Shown: positions 13,507 through 13,908 of the stretch, piece by piece | Numbering within the stretch: position 1 is the stretch's first letter | Layout: each line of letters begins with the position of its first letter | NCBI GenBank assembly: GCA_965657825.1 | Contig: CBFHQG010000057.1 | Coordinates: 1-13,908, forward strand | From: M55B157 sp965657825 | GTDB lineage: Bacteria > Actinomycetota > Actinomycetes > S36-B12 | DNA: 13,908 bases | Direction of reading: 5' to 3' | Notes under the pieces: generated by a model | What the model was told of the DNA's origin: nothing | What the model saw: the letters and a program-made list of their open reading frames with translations, nothing else | The model's database searches: none | Program-made: the position numbers and the translations under genes

Positions 13507-13908
13507 CAGGAGTACTCCCTGCGCAGGTCGGGGGGCGGAATCTCCGCGCCCTTGTACTCAACGGGAATCCCCCCGAGGGGATAGTCCTTGCGTTGCGGAT
13601 GCCCCGGCCAGTCGTCGGGCATCAGGATGCGGGTCAGGTGCGGGTGATCGTCGAAGATGATCCCGAAAAAGTCGTAGGTCTCCCGCTCGTGCCAGTCACT
13701 GGTGGGATACACCGAGACCAGCGACGGGATGTGCGCATCACCATCCGGACAGGCCACCTCGAGCCGGACCCGCCGATTGTGGGTGATCGACTGCAGGTGG
13801 TACACCGCGTGCAACTCCCGACCGGCCTCGTGCGGGAAATGCACTCCGCTGACCCCCATGCACATCTCGAAGCGCAGGGCTGGCTCATCGCGCATCACCT
13901 GCGCAACC
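13506..13908 (-). CDS. nuoC: NADH-quinone oxidoreductase subunit C (30 kDa subunit), 5' end cut by window edge
   Basis: NuoC is a hydrophilic subunit of the complex I peripheral arm. It packs against NuoD and helps join the Fe-S arm to the quinone site; it binds no cofactor. The reading frame is open to the window edge (V-A-Q precede the first GTG at 13898), so the N-terminal part, probably about 100 residues, lies outside. The visible 133 codons cover the conserved C-terminal half of the 30 kDa family: a CMGVSGVHFPHE segment, HAVYHLQSITHNRRVRLEV, the family signature around YPTSDWHERETYDFFGI, and the ending PDDWPGHPQRKDYPLGG. Its TGA shares one base with the nuoD ATG (TGATG). The nuoD Shine-Dalgarno sequence (AGGGAG) lies inside the last NuoC codons, which suggests coupled translation. 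Identity is very secure; the true start cannot be seen. Confidence 0.97.
   Translation of the reverse strand, partial: VAQVMRDEPALRFEMCMGVSGVHFPHEAGRELHAVYHLQSITHNRRVRLEVACPDGDAHIPSLVSVYPTSDWHERETYDFFGIIFDDHPHLTRILMPDDWPGHPQRKDYPLGGIPVEYKGAEIPPPDLRREYS

Noticed and set aside
13567..13582. Short hairpin (ATCCCC / GGGGAT) in the 3' part of nuoC
   Set aside because: It falls in the codons for the invariant DYPLGGIP motif, so the protein sequence explains it. It is only 6 bp with no supporting context.
13506..13898. nuoC as a complete 130-residue gene starting with GTG at 13898
   Set aside because: The frame continues open to the window edge, and the family has a further N-terminal domain. The GTG is an internal valine codon.
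1..13908. Possible novel accessory system hidden among the nuo genes
   Set aside because: Apart from 62 bases between nuoK and nuoL, the window is covered by intact nuo genes in canonical order. There is no room for, or sign of, inserted genes, mobile elements, repeats or CRISPR.

Overview
The window is one uninterrupted stretch of a nuo operon, read entirely on the minus strand. It encodes the proton-pumping NADH:quinone oxidoreductase (respiratory complex I). The order from high to low coordinates is nuoC (5' end cut by the window edge), nuoD, nuoE, nuoF, nuoG, nuoH, nuoI, nuoJ, nuoK, nuoL, nuoM and nuoN (3' end cut by the other edge). This is the canonical 14-gene order. nuoA and nuoB would be expected just beyond the high-coordinate edge, and the end of nuoN beyond the low-coordinate edge.

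The source looks like a high-G+C actinobacterium (Actinomycetota). The DNA is GC-rich with frequent GTG starts and strong Shine-Dalgarno sequences. The proteins also carry traits I associate with actinobacterial complex I: a NuoH with an extra C-terminal membrane helix and a GGYPVPP-containing tail, a long hydrophilic NuoJ tail, a C-terminal extension on NuoE, an acidic NuoD N-terminus before a GGDWD motif, and a long charged loop in NuoN. Genus or family cannot be settled from this sequence. Such organisms normally use menaquinone.

Region by region: 13908-11450 holds the connecting module and start of the electron-input module (NuoC, NuoD, NuoE). 11453-7651 holds the NADH-oxidising and Fe-S arm (NuoF, NuoG). 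7654-4641 holds the membrane/quinone-site module (NuoH, NuoI, NuoJ, NuoK). 4578-1 holds the three antiporter-like pump subunits (NuoL, NuoM, NuoN). Electrons pass from NADH to FMN on NuoF, along Fe-S clusters in NuoE/F/G/I, to quinone at the NuoD/NuoH interface. The released energy drives proton translocation through NuoH/J/K/L/M/N. All visible cofactor ligands and pump residues are present, so the complex looks functional.

The genes are packed with almost no non-coding DNA. Eight junctions are 4-base NTGA overlaps, one is a 1-base TGATG overlap and one an 8-base overlap. The only intercistronic gap is 62 bases between nuoK and nuoL. It contains a GC-rich hairpin and a possible six-codon minicistron whose stop overlaps the nuoL GTG. 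I found no promoter, terminator, RNA gene, mobile element, CRISPR array or novel defence or biosynthetic system. This is a conserved housekeeping region, and the findings below are modest.
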